From Affinundibacterium seohonense (GTDB lineage: Bacteria; Pseudomonadota; Gammaproteobacteria; Burkholderiales; Burkholderiaceae_D), in contig NZ_JACOFW010000010.1 of the NCBI RefSeq assembly GCF_014284305.1, positions 80,202-144,201 of the forward strand: 64,000 nt of DNA, read 5' to 3'. Shown here in pieces: positions 36,161 through 44,483 of the stretch. Position 1 is the stretch's first letter. Every line of letters starts with the position of its first letter. The position numbers and the translations under genes are program-made. The notes beneath the pieces are model-generated. The model ran no database searches and was not told the origin of the DNA. It worked only from the letters and a program-made list of their open reading frames with translations.

Positions 36161-39100
36161 ATGTTCCAATTCATTATTAACACCAGCTTGCGCCAAAGGC
36201 TGATCGTTCTCGCTGCTTCTCTTCTGTTGATCGTGTACGGTTTGATCAGTATGCGGCAGATGCCCGTCGACGTCTTTCCCGATTTGAATAAACCAACGGT
36301 GACCTTGATGACCGAAGCCGGCGGCATGGCACCGGAAGAAGTCGAGCAGTTGGTCAGCTTTCCTCTAGAGTCAACCATGAACGGGATGCCCGGCGTGACG
36401 CGCGTACGCTCGGTATCAGGTGTGGGTCTATCGATTATCTACGTTGAGTTCGATTGGGGTACGGATATCTACCGCAATCGTCAGCAGATTGCAGAACGTC
36501 TAAGCCTAGTGCGTGAACAGTTACCTGCTGGAGTCACGCCGCAGATGGGACCGATTTCCTCCATTATGGGCGAGATCTTATTGATCGCATTACCAATTAG
36601 TGTCGATGCCAACACGGCAGCTAGCACCTCGGCAATGCAAGTGCGTGAGTACGCGGATTGGGTGATGCGTCCACGCTTGCTGAATATTCCCGGCGTGGCG
36701 CAAGTGACGCCGATTGGCGGCGAAGTGCGCCAGTATCGGGTTGAAATTAAGCCTGCGCAGTTACAGTCATTGGGCATAGAACTCGACAAGGTGGAAGCCG
36801 CACTAAAAGATTTTGGCGCAAATACGAGCGGTGGTTTCGCCGAAGCCAATGGGCGTGAATATCTGATCCGTCAAATTGGTCGCACCAGTCGCATCGAAGA
36901 CTTGCAAAATGTCGTCGTAGCGATGAAACAAGGGCAGGCGATTTTATTGAAGCAAGTCGCGGATGTCGCGATTGCCCCTGCATTTAAGCGTGGCGATGGC
37001 GGTTACAAAGGCAAGCCAGCCGTGATTCTGTCAGTGCAAAAACAACCGACAGCCGATAGCGTCAAACTCACACGCGAAGTTGAACGTGCGATTGCGGAAT
37101 TGGGTAAGAATTTGCCGCAAGGCGTAGAGCAGCCGCAATTTTTGTTCCGCCAAGCTGACTTTATTAAGAATTCTTTGGATAACGTCAACGACGCCTTACG
37201 TGATGGCGCCATCATGGTGGCGATCTTATTGTTCTTATTCTTACTGAATATTCGCACCACGATTATTTCTTTGGTGGCGATTCCTTTGTCTTTGTTGGCG
37301 ACGATTTTGGTCTTCCGTTATCTGGACTTATCGATTAACACCATGACGCTCGGTGGCTTGGCGATTGCGATTGGTGAGTTAGTCGATGATGCGGTTGTGG
37401 ACGTAGAAAACGTTCTGCGTCGCCTCAAAGAAAATAGTTTGTTAGTGCAGCCGATACCAGTTTTGCAGGTGATCTCGCGTGCTTCTGGTGAAGTGCGCAG
37501 CGGCATTGTGTATGCAACCGTGATTGTCGTATTGGTGTTCGTTCCCTTATTCGCTTTGCCTGGTATTGAAGGCAGTTTGTTTACGCCGCTTGGGATTGCG
37601 TACGTGGTCTCGATTCTCGCGAGTATGGCAGTAGCGATGACGGTCACACCCGTCCTTTGTTATTTCTTATTGCCAAAGATGAAGCAACTTGGACATGGTG
37701 ATAGCGCGCTGGTGGTTTGGTTGAAGAAGTGGGATACACGACTGTTGAATTGGTCCTTTCAGCATGTGCGTAGCTTATTTGCCGTTGCTGTTGCCGCCGT
37801 GATTTTGGCTGCGGTCGCTGTACCATTTTTCCCACGCGCTTTTCTTCCAGCGTTTAACGAAGGCACACTGACGGTCAATTTGGTACTCAATCCCGGCACG
37901 TCCTTGGAAGAATCGAATCGGCTAGGCAGCTTGGCAGAGCTATTGATGTTGGCGGTGCCAGAAGTCACACAAGTTGGTCGTCGTACAGGTCGTGCGGAGT
38001 TGGATGAGCATGCCGAAGGTGTACATTACAGCGAGATGGATGTGGATTTGAAAAAGTCTAAGCGTAGTCGTGAAGAGATTATTCACGATATCCGCGAACG
38101 TCTGAAAGTCTTGCCAGCGAATAGCAATGTTGGACAACCGATTTCTCATCGCCTTGATCACTTACTGTCTGGTGTACGTGCGCAAATCGCCTTGAAAGTC
38201 GTCGGTGATGATCTCGATACTTTGCGCAATATCGCCAATGATTTGCGTGAGCGTCTCGGTCGTGTGCCTGGCATCACTGATTTACAAATCGAAAAGCAAG
38301 TTTTGATTCCGCAGATCAAAATTCATGTGGATTACGAACAAGCTGCGCGTTACGGTATTGCGCCAGGCGTCTTATTGCGCAGCTTGCAGCAGCAAATTGA
38401 AGGCGAAAAAATTACGCAGATTATCGAAGGAAATCGCCGCTTTGATATGTTGTTGCGCTTGCCTGAAAATGGCCGCGATCTGCAAGCCTTGCAACAATTG
38501 CTGATAGAAACGCCACGCGGTCACATACCTTTATCGCAATTGGCAAAGGTCGAAGAAAGTGATGGTCCGAATCAAATCAATCGCGAGAATTCACGCCGTC
38601 GCATCGTACTGTCTGCCAACACGGATGGCCGTGATATGACCCAAGTGATCCAAGATATACGCGAAGAGTTGGCGGCGAAAGCTTTACCGGTTGGTTATTC
38701 GACGTCATTGGAAGGACAATTTCAGGCGCAAGAAAAAGCGTCAAATCTGATCGCCTTGTTGTCTTTGGTGTCTTTGTCTTTGATGTTCTTGGTGCTTTAT
38801 AGTCGGTATCGCTCGATTGCTTTGACCATGATTATTATGGGGAATATTCCATTGGCCTTAGTCGGAGCGGTGATTGCCTTGTGGTTGGCGGGGCAAACTT
38901 TGTCGGTCGCAGCTTTGGTCGGTTTCATCACTTTGGCAGGTATTTCAACGCGTAATGGTATTTTGAAAATTAGCCATTACATTAATTTGTGTGCGTTTGA
39001 AGGTGAAAAATTTGGCAAAGAGATGATTATTCGTGGTTCACTAGAGCGTCTGACGCCTGTCTTGATGACCGCCTTAGTTGCTGCGTTTGCGTTGATGCCA

Positions 39101-39292
39101 TTACTCGTTTCAGCGGATGCGCCAGGTAAAGAAATTTTGCATCCGGTCGCGGTAGTGATTTTTGGTGGACTGATTAGCTCTACCTTGCTCGATACCATCT
39201 TAACGCCATTGATGTTCTGGCGTTGGGGTGAACAGCCTTTGTTGAATTTGCTGGCAGCTAAGCAAAATGATGATCAGCAAGAAGTATTTTAG
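36161..39292 (+). CDS. HME-family RND efflux pump 2
   Basis: A 1043-residue RND pump. The standard layout holds: MRQMPVDVFPDLNKPTVTLM near the start, two large periplasmic loops and 12 helices. The HME marker is WGTDIYRNRQQIAERL at about 99-114. The fourth-helix motif reads AIGELVDDAVVDVEN, with Asp409, Asp410, Asp414 and Glu416, more acidic than that of pump 1. This form belongs to a less studied HME branch whose metal is not settled. The protein is otherwise complete, without frameshift. Confidence 0.93.
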   Translation: MFQFIINTSLRQRLIVLAASLLLIVYGLISMRQMPVDVFPDLNKPTVTLMTEAGGMAPEEVEQLVSFPLESTMNGMPGVTRVRSVSGVGLSIIYVEFDWGTDIYRNRQQIAERLSLVREQLPAGVTPQMGPISSIMGEILLIALPISVDANTAASTSAMQVREYADWVMRPRLLNIPGVAQVTPIGGEVRQYRVEIKPAQLQSLGIELDKVEAALKDFGANTSGGFAEANGREYLIRQIGRTSRIEDLQNVVVAMKQGQAILLKQVADVAIAPAFKRGDGGYKGKPAVILSVQKQPTADSVKLTREVERAIAELGKNLPQGVEQPQFLFRQADFIKNSLDNVNDALRDGAIMVAILLFLFLLNIRTTIISLVAIPLSLLATILVFRYLDLSINTMTLGGLAIAIGELVDDAVVDVENVLRRLKENSLLVQPIPVLQVISRASGEVRSGIVYATVIVVLVFVPLFALPGIEGSLFTPLGIAYVVSILASMAVAMTVTPVLCYFLLPKMKQLGHGDSALVVWLKKWDTRLLNWSFQHVRSLFAVAVAAVILAAVAVPFFPRAFLPAFNEGTLTVNLVLNPGTSLEESNRLGSLAELLMLAVPEVTQVGRRTGRAELDEHAEGVHYSEMDVDLKKSKRSREEIIHDIRERLKVLPANSNVGQPISHRLDHLLSGVRAQIALKVVGDDLDTLRNIANDLRERLGRVPGITDLQIEKQVLIPQIKIHVDYEQAARYGIAPGVLLRSLQQQIEGEKITQIIEGNRRFDMLLRLPENGRDLQALQQLLIETPRGHIPLSQLAKVEESDGPNQINRENSRRRIVLSANTDGRDMTQVIQDIREELAAKALPVGYSTSLEGQFQAQEKASNLIALLSLVSLSLMFLVLYSRYRSIALTMIIMGNIPLALVGAVIALWLAGQTLSVAALVGFITLAGISTRNGILKISHYINLCAFEGEKFGKEMIIRGSLERLTPVLMTALVAAFALMPLLVSADAPGKEILHPVAVVIFGGLISSTLLDTILTPLMFWRWGEQPLLNLLAAKQNDDQQEVF

Positions 39293-39368
39293 TTTTGAAG
39301 AAAGCTGTCAATTTGTAGGATGACGATCTGTCAGCCTAGAACGTATTAGCGTCATCCCTGCGTAGGCA

Positions 39369-39695
39369 CACTGCTGTCCGGAATAATATTTGGGATATTA
39401 GGGAAATGCTGATGATGCTTGAGTTGCACGATGACGTTGTTTGAATGGACTTGAAAAAGAACGATAAGTGGTGGCTGTCAAGTTTCCCTCTCCCGCGAGC
39501 GGGAGAGGGCTAGGGTGAGGGTGGTTCAGAAGTTGTATCGTAATTTTTAAGGCGAGGTGGTGAAGAAATCGCTTTTTAAATTCTTAAATATCGTTAATCG
39601 AACCTGAAACTCCCTCATCCCCGCCCCTTCTCCCGCTTGCGGGAGAAGGGAGTATCAAAATAGAACTGTCAATAAAATTATTCCGGACAGCAGTG
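39369..39695. mobile_element. 327-bp non-autonomous element (MITE-like) with 19-bp terminal inverted repeats
   Basis: The ends CACTGCTGTCCGGAATAAT (39369-39387) and ATTATTCCGGACAGCAGTG (39677-39695) are perfect reverse complements. The flanks carry a perfect 10-bp direct repeat TGCGTAGGCA (39359-39368 and 39696-39705), a target-site duplication. There is no open reading frame of note, so it needs a transposase in trans. A 10-bp duplication fits IS4-type transposases among others, but the family is not established. The interior holds a REP-like pair. Confidence 0.88.
39486..39650. repeat. Inverted REP-like pair inside the MITE-like element
   Basis: CCCTCTCCCGCGAGCGGGAGAGGG with TAGGGTGAGGG (39486-39521) and, inverted, CCCTCATCCCCGCCCC with TTCTCCCGCTTGCGGGAGAA (39612-39650). 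Each unit contains a strong hairpin, and the pair faces in opposite directions about 90 bases apart, like bacterial interspersed REP pairs. Confidence 0.7.
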
Positions 39696-39816
39696 TGCGT
39701 AGGCAGGGATCCAGTGACTTTAATCTTTTTCGCTGATAAATTCATGTCATCGCGGGAAAGATTAAACTAAACGAGATGAAATTAGCATCACCATATTTTT
39801 TAGAAAAGGAAACATT

Positions 39817-40314
39817 ATGAAACTCTCCAAATTCGTTTTTGCAGCATTAACGGGTATCGCAATCAGCGCGGCCAGCGTCAGCAGTGTGTACGCCCATGAC
39901 GATAAATATTTCGATTCGATCAAATCACCAAACGGTGGCCAAACTCGTATGGCTGGGGTATATCATTTCGAATTGGTGTTGGCACAAGACAGTAAGACAG
40001 CCAAAGAAAATCCAGTGACTGTGTATGTGACTGATCACGGGAATAAAGGGATTGCTACTAAGGGTGCAACTGCGACGTTGACACTGGTACAGGGCGCGAA
40101 AAAAACGACTGTGGAATTAGTACCAGAAGGTGAGAATCGTTTAGTCGGTAAAGCAACGTATGCGTCGACCGCTAATTTGAAAGGTGCTTTGACCGTGACG
40201 ATGGCAGGAAAACCGGCGGAACAAGCACGCTTTACCCCATTTGCTATCGTCAAGAAGTCGAGCGCGAAACCAGCCAATAAAGAAGCGGAGCATGCGCATG
40301 AGCACAAGCACTAA
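39817..40314 (+). CDS. Histidine-rich exported protein, unknown family
   Basis: A 165-residue protein with a signal peptide (cleavage near SSVYAHDD). The mature N-terminus has AHDDKYFDSIKSPNGGQTRM, and the C-terminus ends EAEHAHEHKH, a likely metal-binding tail. The middle, about 45-140, alternates strand-forming residues and lacks cysteine, which suggests an immunoglobulin-like sandwich as in the protein at 34388. It follows pump 2 beyond the inserted element and is followed by an overlapping gene. A periplasmic metal-buffer role is inference from composition and context. Confidence 0.7.
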   Translation: MKLSKFVFAALTGIAISAASVSSVYAHDDKYFDSIKSPNGGQTRMAGVYHFELVLAQDSKTAKENPVTVYVTDHGNKGIATKGATATLTLVQGAKKTTVELVPEGENRLVGKATYASTANLKGALTVTMAGKPAEQARFTPFAIVKKSSAKPANKEAEHAHEHKH

Positions 40315-40729
40315 ATTCTCAACTAGCTTACTGTCGACCGTCTTGTTGTTTACTTGTATCGCGGTCAGCAATCAAGCTGCTGCCAGTTTGGTCGAGTTAA
40401 AGTGGGACGAGAAAGGTCGTTTTCAACATAAGACAGAGATCAAAGCTGGCGGTATGCTAGAAGTGTGCGGAAAATTAGCAGCCGGTTTGAAAATTGATTG
40501 GCAATACAAAAGCCCGCTGGCCTTGGATTTTAATATTCATTATCATGAAGGTAAAAAAGTGACTTTGCCTGTGAAACACCAGGCGCGTAAAGAAGTCGCG
40601 GAACAATTCGAGACCAAGATCGCGCAGGATTATTGTTGGATGTGGTCTAACAAAAGCAAACAGTCGGCAAGCATTGAGCTGAGCTTGGTACAAGCAGCGT
40701 ATAAGTTGTTACCGACTCCGGTGAATTGA
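40298..40729 (+). CDS. Exported protein with GOLD-like sequence pattern
   Basis: A 143-residue protein with a signal peptide (residues 1-29, ending SNQAAA). The mature part contains AGGMLEVCGKLAAGLKIDWQ, ALDFNIHYHEGKKV and QDYCWMWSNKSKQSASIEL. The order (conserved W, LDFNIHYHEG, then a YCWMW-N turn and a final strand) resembles the GOLD/emp24-like beta-sandwich. Two cysteines could form a disulphide or bind metal with nearby His. The ATG at 40298 lies inside the end of the previous gene (17-base overlap) after GGAG, so the two are coupled. Family assignment is tentative. Confidence 0.65.
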   Translation: MSTSTKFSTSLLSTVLLFTCIAVSNQAAASLVELKWDEKGRFQHKTEIKAGGMLEVCGKLAAGLKIDWQYKSPLALDFNIHYHEGKKVTLPVKHQARKEVAEQFETKIAQDYCWMWSNKSKQSASIELSLVQAAYKLLPTPVN

Positions 40730-40907
40730 CATAGTCTTGCGGATGTACGATTTGCGGACAATGCACAATCTGAGCGCTAGATTTGCTATTTTTGATGTCA
40801 CTCATTTTTCATTTCTGGTACCATGCGGCAGTTTTTACTAAGACGATGCCGAAGCCGTAATGCGCAGTCTTTTCTTGTCGGCTTTATTATTGTATCTGTG
40901 AGAAAGT

Positions 40908-43109
40908 ATGTTGAAAAAACTAGTGATAGCACTGGGTTTGTCGTTCTTGATGTCGACAGCGATTGCACAAAGTAATTTGCAAATCCCTCGTGCCCAATCA
41001 GCTCCGCAGTTAAGCGATTTTGTCAGTGGTGTGCCAGCGAATGCTGGGTTAAAAATTCAAGATTTTAAGCAACGCTCGCCTGGTGATGGCACACCTGCTT
41101 CGCAAGAGACTAGCGCTTATTTGTCGTATGACGACACGCATTTCTATGCAGTATTTGTGGCGAAAGACGATCCTGCCTTGATCCGTGCGCGCATCGCGAA
41201 ACGAGAAGATTTTGTTGGCGACGATTTTGTTATTTTGGAGCTAGATACCTTTCATGATAAACGTAGGTCGTTCACATTTTTTGTGAATCCCCATGGCGTT
41301 CAATTAGATTCTAAGCGCACGGAAGGATTTGATCCTGATGATAATTTTGATACACAATGGGAGTCCGAAGGGCAGTTAACGGCAGATGGTTATGTGACGC
41401 GTTTAGCCATCCCTTTAAAAAGTCTGCGCTTTAAAAATGCTGATGTACAAACTTGGGGCGTGGCGGTTGGACGTGTGATTGCGCGTTTGAATGAAGAGTC
41501 TTTTTGGCCGCATATTACCAAGCAAATGGCTGGCATTGTGCCGCAATTTGCCACGATGACGATCCCTGAAAAACTCAGTGCTGGACGTAACGCCCAATTG
41601 AATCCATTCGTGTATATCGGCAATTCACGAGCACTCAATACGGACGACGCTGGCAAACCCTTGTGGCAGCAGGACAGTAAAGTGCAATTCGGTCTCGATG
41701 CAAAATGGGTGCTTGGTGATGCAAGTGCAATCGACTTGACGATTAAACCTGACTTTAGCGAAGTGGAGTCAGATGAGCCGCAGATTGTGATTGATAAGCG
41801 GTACGAGGTTTTGTTTCCAGAGAAACGACCATTTTTCTTAGAAAATGCGAGTTTTTTTCAGACGCCAAATTCTTTGTTTTTTTCTCGACGTATCAGCCAA
41901 CCACAAGCAGGTATGCGACTGACGGGGCGCAGTGGTTCTTGGGCGTATGGTGGTCTACTGATTGATGATCAGGCGGCAAGCGAAGACATTGATGCAACAG
42001 CGCATATTGCGATGGCAAGAGTGCAAAATGATGTGAATCATGATGTCAGTCTCGGTGGCTTAGTGACTGACCGCCGCTTGGCAGACACACGTGATAGTGT
42101 TGCCGGTATAGATGGACGCTATCAGCTGGATGAAAACTGGATTTTTCAAATGCAGCTCGCTCGTAGTCAAACTCAGCGTGGTGAGATATCAGAACGCGGC
42201 CATTTGAATTTTCTTGAAGCGAAACATCATGGCAAACATCTGGAATTATTGCTCAAGTATCTGGATATCTCTCAACACTTTGCAGATAGTCTGGCGTTCT
42301 TGCCGCGTACTGACGTTAAACAATTGAAGCAGGAAGCGAAATACCTGTGGCATGTGGAAGACCATGATCACTTGCAAAAATTAGGTGCGGTCCTCAATAC
42401 CGACGTGGCGCGTAATCAACAGAATCAATTGCAAGACTGGACGATCAACTTGGGTATGCTGGCGGAGGCGAGTCGGGATTCGTGGTTGGAAGTGTTCACC
42501 CGACAGGCTTTTGAAAAATATGAAAGGCGTGAATATCGTAAGCAAGGTTGGCTAGTCAATGCAGGCAGTAGTTGGTTTGACTGGCTCAGTGCGATGACTG
42601 AGTTTGGCATCATGGATAGTATTAACTATACGCCCGCCCAAGGTCTGCCTTCCTTTATGGGGCGCGGTCGCAGTGTGGATCTGACGCTCACTTTCAAACC
42701 TCATCCGCGGTGGCGACTGGAAGAGAAATTACTTTGGAATGATTTACAGACGACTCACCAGACTTCTGGTGTGCCGACGGACAGCCGCAGCGTGTATCGT
42801 AATGTGATGTGGCGTACGAAGCTCAGTTATCAACACAATCGATTTTTGGGTGTCCGGGTGATTGCTGATTATCACCAGCTCGCCAGTAACCCACGCTTGA
42901 GTGCTTTGCCCTCAGGCAAGCAGTTGAACACCGATCTGCAAATCAGCTATATGTTATCTCCTGGAACCAGTGTGATTGCGGGTTACGGTAATCGTCAAGA
43001 AAATTTGGCTTTGATTGGCAATCCCCAGCATTTGCAGAGAACTGAGGATTTGTCTCTGCGAACCGGGCGTCGTGCTTTCGTTAAACTAAATTATTTGTAC
43101 CAGCTCTAG
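40908..43109 (+). CDS. Exported DUF5916 protein with N-terminal CBM9-like domain
   Basis: A 733-residue protein with a signal peptide (cleavage near STAIAQS). Residues about 30-215 match the carbohydrate-binding family 9-like beta-sandwich (SAYLSYDDTHFYAVFVAKDD, VILELDTFHDKRRSFTFFVN, QWESEGQLTADGYVTRLAIP). The rest is DUF5916, probably an outer-membrane beta-barrel: KPDFSEVESDEPQIVIDKRY, FFPEKRPFFLENASFF-like FPEKRPFFLENASFF, and a C-terminus ending in alternate aromatic residues (FVKLNYLYQL). Ligand and function are unknown. It stands alone with a promoter region of 178 bases and ends in a hairpin. Confidence 0.88.
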   Translation: MLKKLVIALGLSFLMSTAIAQSNLQIPRAQSAPQLSDFVSGVPANAGLKIQDFKQRSPGDGTPASQETSAYLSYDDTHFYAVFVAKDDPALIRARIAKREDFVGDDFVILELDTFHDKRRSFTFFVNPHGVQLDSKRTEGFDPDDNFDTQWESEGQLTADGYVTRLAIPLKSLRFKNADVQTWGVAVGRVIARLNEESFWPHITKQMAGIVPQFATMTIPEKLSAGRNAQLNPFVYIGNSRALNTDDAGKPLWQQDSKVQFGLDAKWVLGDASAIDLTIKPDFSEVESDEPQIVIDKRYEVLFPEKRPFFLENASFFQTPNSLFFSRRISQPQAGMRLTGRSGSWAYGGLLIDDQAASEDIDATAHIAMARVQNDVNHDVSLGGLVTDRRLADTRDSVAGIDGRYQLDENWIFQMQLARSQTQRGEISERGHLNFLEAKHHGKHLELLLKYLDISQHFADSLAFLPRTDVKQLKQEAKYLWHVEDHDHLQKLGAVLNTDVARNQQNQLQDWTINLGMLAEASRDSWLEVFTRQAFEKYERREYRKQGWLVNAGSSWFDWLSAMTEFGIMDSINYTPAQGLPSFMGRGRSVDLTLTFKPHPRWRLEEKLLWNDLQTTHQTSGVPTDSRSVYRNVMWRTKLSYQHNRFLGVRVIADYHQLASNPRLSALPSGKQLNTDLQISYMLSPGTSVIAGYGNRQENLALIGNPQHLQRTEDLSLRTGRRAFVKLNYLYQL

Positions 43110-43115
43110 TGTGAC

Positions 43116-43149
43116 ATGCAGCATGCCGCCAAAACTAGGTATGCTGCAT
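43116..43149. terminator. Bidirectional hairpin between DUF5916 and elaA-like genes
   Basis: ATGCAGCATGCC (43116-43127) pairs with GGTATGCTGCAT (43138-43149) with one G-U pair and a ten-base loop, followed by CGTTT. It lies between converging genes and probably ends transcription in one or both directions; the U-tract is weak. Confidence 0.6.
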
Positions 43150-43152
43150 CGT

Positions 43153-43620
43153 TTAAGTATTTGCTTGTACTGCTAATAGCATATCGATGTGCGGGATATC
43201 ATCTTCCAGATATTCATCGGATACCGTGACAAAGCCGAACGATTGGTAAAACTTCTCCAAATACGCTTGTGCCGCGATTCGAATCGCTGACTCTGGATAA
43301 GCGTTTTGGCAGGCTGCAATACCATGTTGTAGCAATTGTTTGCCTAAACCAGCACCACGGCCTATTTGTGTGGTGATGACACGGCCTAGAGACGCTTCGT
43401 TAAATTTCAGACCAGGTGGAACGATGCGTAAATACGCGGCGACTTCTTGCTGCTCGGTCCAGGCGATGAGATGTAAGCAGCTTTGATCTACATTATCCAT
43501 ATCCAGATAGGGGCAGTTTTGCTCCACCACAAAGACCGCGGAGCGTGCTTGCAAGATGGCATAAAGCTGAATCGCGTTCAGCTTGGAAAATTGGCAGCAT
43601 TGCCAGTGAATTGTTTGCAT
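43153..43620 (-). CDS. elaA: GNAT N-acetyltransferase, ElaA type
   Basis: A 155-residue acetyltransferase. The ElaA pattern is clear: LYAILQARSAVFVVEQNCPY at the start, DQSCLHLIAWTEQQEVAAYLR, the acetyl-CoA loop TTQIGRGAGLGKQLL with the Q/R-x-x-G-x-G/A signature, and AQAYLEKFYQSFGF near the C-terminus. Acceptor substrate is unknown for the family. It is transcribed with the LytTR pair upstream in the same direction, about 40 bases apart, so it may share their transcript. Confidence 0.88.
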   Translation of the reverse strand: MQTIHWQCCQFSKLNAIQLYAILQARSAVFVVEQNCPYLDMDNVDQSCLHLIAWTEQQEVAAYLRIVPPGLKFNEASLGRVITTQIGRGAGLGKQLLQHGIAACQNAYPESAIRIAAQAYLEKFYQSFGFVTVSDEYLEDDIPHIDMLLAVQANT

Positions 43621-43663
43621 GATTTACTCGTTGAATGTTGTTCGCTCAATGTCAGCCCGCATT

Positions 43664-44467
43664 TTACATTTGCTTGAATAAATGGGCGTAGACCCGGCTT
43701 ACTTGCAATTTTTGTTGACTACCTTTGACATGTGCCGTCAATTTACCCATTTCATCTCGGGTAGCGTGTTGCAGATAGCGGCTGTTGATGATATAGCTAC
43801 GATGAATTTGCCAAAAAATCTGGGGATCAAGTTGCGGCATTAATTCACGTAAGCTCATGCGGATCAGACATGCTTGATCGGCAGTCACCACATTAATGTA
43901 TTTGTCAGTGGCTTCGAAGAACAAGACCTCGTCAACGGGGATCATCCGAATTTGATTGCCGACTGCCGCCCGTATCATGCTGAGACGCTCTGTACCAGTT
44001 TGCGTGTTACCCATCAAGGCAGGTGCTAGCTTGCCGATTTGCGCGAGCATACGCTCTAATTCACTAGGAACTTGGGCTTGATCGCTCAGTTTGCTTTGTA
44101 GTCTTTGTACGGTTTTCGCGATGCGGACATCACTGATGGGTTTGAGTACATAGTCACAGGCTTCGTGCTCAAATGCTTGGATCGCAAATTCGTCATAGGC
44201 AGTGACAAAGACGATCAGAGGAAAAGCCTTATCGCCAGGCCATTCTTCGGCTAATTCTTCGGCCACTTCTAGTCCCGTTTTACCCGGCATTTTGATATCG
44301 AGAAAAATCACTTCTGGGAATAATTTTAGCGCTTGATTGACTGCCTCGACACCGTTCTCGGCAATGCCACAAAGTTCTAATTCCGGCCACAGGCGTTCTA
44401 ATGTTTTTTGCAAAGTGAGGGCGAGAATGTGTTCATCTTCAGCGATGAGTGCGCGTACAGTTTTCAT
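43664..44467 (-). CDS. LytTR-family response regulator
   Basis: About 267 residues. The receiver domain (1-125) has IAEDEHI, phospho-acceptor Asp57 in IFLDIKMPGKTG and the switch lysine in CDYVLKPIS. The C-terminal LytTR DNA-binding domain (about 165-265) has IRMIPVDEVLFFEATDKYIN and HRSYIINSRYLQ. The start at the ATG 44467 gives MKTVRALIAEDE, the usual N-terminus; a TTG five codons upstream is less likely. It follows the kinase gene by 16 bases. Confidence 0.93.
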   Translation of the reverse strand: MKTVRALIAEDEHILALTLQKTLERLWPELELCGIAENGVEAVNQALKLFPEVIFLDIKMPGKTGLEVAEELAEEWPGDKAFPLIVFVTAYDEFAIQAFEHEACDYVLKPISDVRIAKTVQRLQSKLSDQAQVPSELERMLAQIGKLAPALMGNTQTGTERLSMIRAAVGNQIRMIPVDEVLFFEATDKYINVVTADQACLIRMSLRELMPQLDPQIFWQIHRSYIINSRYLQHATRDEMGKLTAHVKGSQQKLQVSRVYAHLFKQM

Positions 44468-44483
44468 GGTTGCTCTAATCAAT

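Larger units (their letters stand above)
39351..39760. repeat. Copy of the GTCATCCCTGCG hairpin repeat, split by an insertion
   Basis: The bases 39351-39368 and 39706 onward rejoin to the same sequence as the repeat at 7811-7840 (GCGTCATCCCTGCGTAGGCA then GGGATCCAGTG), except for one base. The element at 39369-39695 sits in the loop with a 10-bp target duplication. The right arm beyond 39740 is degenerate (TCATGTCATCGCGGGAA). Confidence 0.75.

Noticed and set aside
39486..39650. Possible CRISPR-like repeats
   Set aside because: Only two units, in opposite orientation, no spacers of regular size and no cas genes; a REP-like pair fits.
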